Translations under genes and position numbers: made by a program
Notes under the pieces: generated by a model
What the model was told of the DNA's origin: nothing
Database searches by the model: none
What the model saw: only the letters and a program-made list of their open reading frames with translations
Part shown: positions 63,998 to 64,000 of the stretch, piece by piece
Numbering within the stretch: the first letter of the stretch is position 1
How the letters are laid out: each line of letters opens with the position of its first letter
From: Halorubrum vacuolatum
Lineage (GTDB): Archaea; Halobacteriota; Halobacteria; Halobacteriales; Haloferacaceae
Assembly: GCF_900188065.1 (NCBI RefSeq)
Contig: NZ_FZNQ01000005.1
Coordinates: 62,001 to 126,000 of the forward strand
Length of the DNA: 64,000 nucleotides
Direction: 5' to 3'

Positions 63998-64000
63998 ATG

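Overview
The window is a high-GC stretch of a halophilic archaeon (class Halobacteria). The proteins are strongly acidic. Many genes are leaderless, with a TATA-like box about 27-30 bp before the start codon. Lineage markers include sensory rhodopsin I with its HtrI transducer, a HTH-10 bacterio-opsin-activator protein, CetZ, a PGF-CTERM surface protein, a Nuo complex without EFG, and IS1341-type TnpB. I cannot fix the genus from this window alone.

Layout. 1-2.4 kb: an alkyltransferase-like protein (5' end outside the window), a small DUF7511-like protein, hisF, a one-repeat TFB-like protein, and tRNA-Leu(UAG) with a copy of its 3' end just downstream. 2.4-4.7 kb: htrI-sopI phototaxis operon. 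4.9-13.7 kb: MOT1-type transporter, GT4 glycosyltransferase, CetZ, Bat-like regulator, SPFH protein, winged-helix regulator, DUF7123 protein, sensor-domain membrane protein. 13.8-18.9 kb: TSUP exporter, argS (minus), ribK/rbkR-ribB, purE. 19.0-29.4 kb: a tightly overlapping nuoA-B-CD-H-I-J1-J2-K-L-M-N operon. 29.4-34.4 kb: MFS transporter, GpgS-like glycosyltransferase, a conserved haloarchaeal protein, a NUDIX hydrolase and endonuclease III (minus). 34.4-41.5 kb: an electron-transfer island with a membrane Fe-S/heme oxidoreductase (minus) divergent from a 43-aa ORF, a dimethylglycine/sarcosine dehydrogenase-like protein, etfB and etfA. 41.6-48.6 kb: small membrane protein, PUA protein, MFS transporter, presenilin-like protease (minus), PIN-KH ATPase, citrate synthase. 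49-51.7 kb: hexapeptide acyltransferase and a TnpB element. 51.7-57.9 kb: an RND exporter/COG1361 operon (minus), a divergent TetR regulator with a palindromic operator candidate, a second DUF7123 protein and a small membrane protein. 58-63.5 kb: an AT-rich gap, then a 1,515-residue PGF-CTERM surface protein.

Working together. Two respiratory inputs are side by side: the Nuo complex, and an ETF branch that should pass electrons from methylated-glycine oxidation to membrane quinone through the Fe-S/heme protein. Citrate synthase supplies the carbon side. HtrI-SRI senses light, and a Bat-like regulator lies 4 kb away.

The most unusual patterns I see are: (i) about a dozen short tandem duplications (14-45 bp period), four of them running across the stop codon of a gene; (ii) a 113-bp, strongly structured intergenic element in two inverted, nearly identical copies 10.7 kb apart; (iii) the same hairpin architecture on both sides of tnpB; (iv) loss of the N-terminal CCG cysteines in the membrane Fe-S protein; (v) a composition break inside the surface-protein gene.
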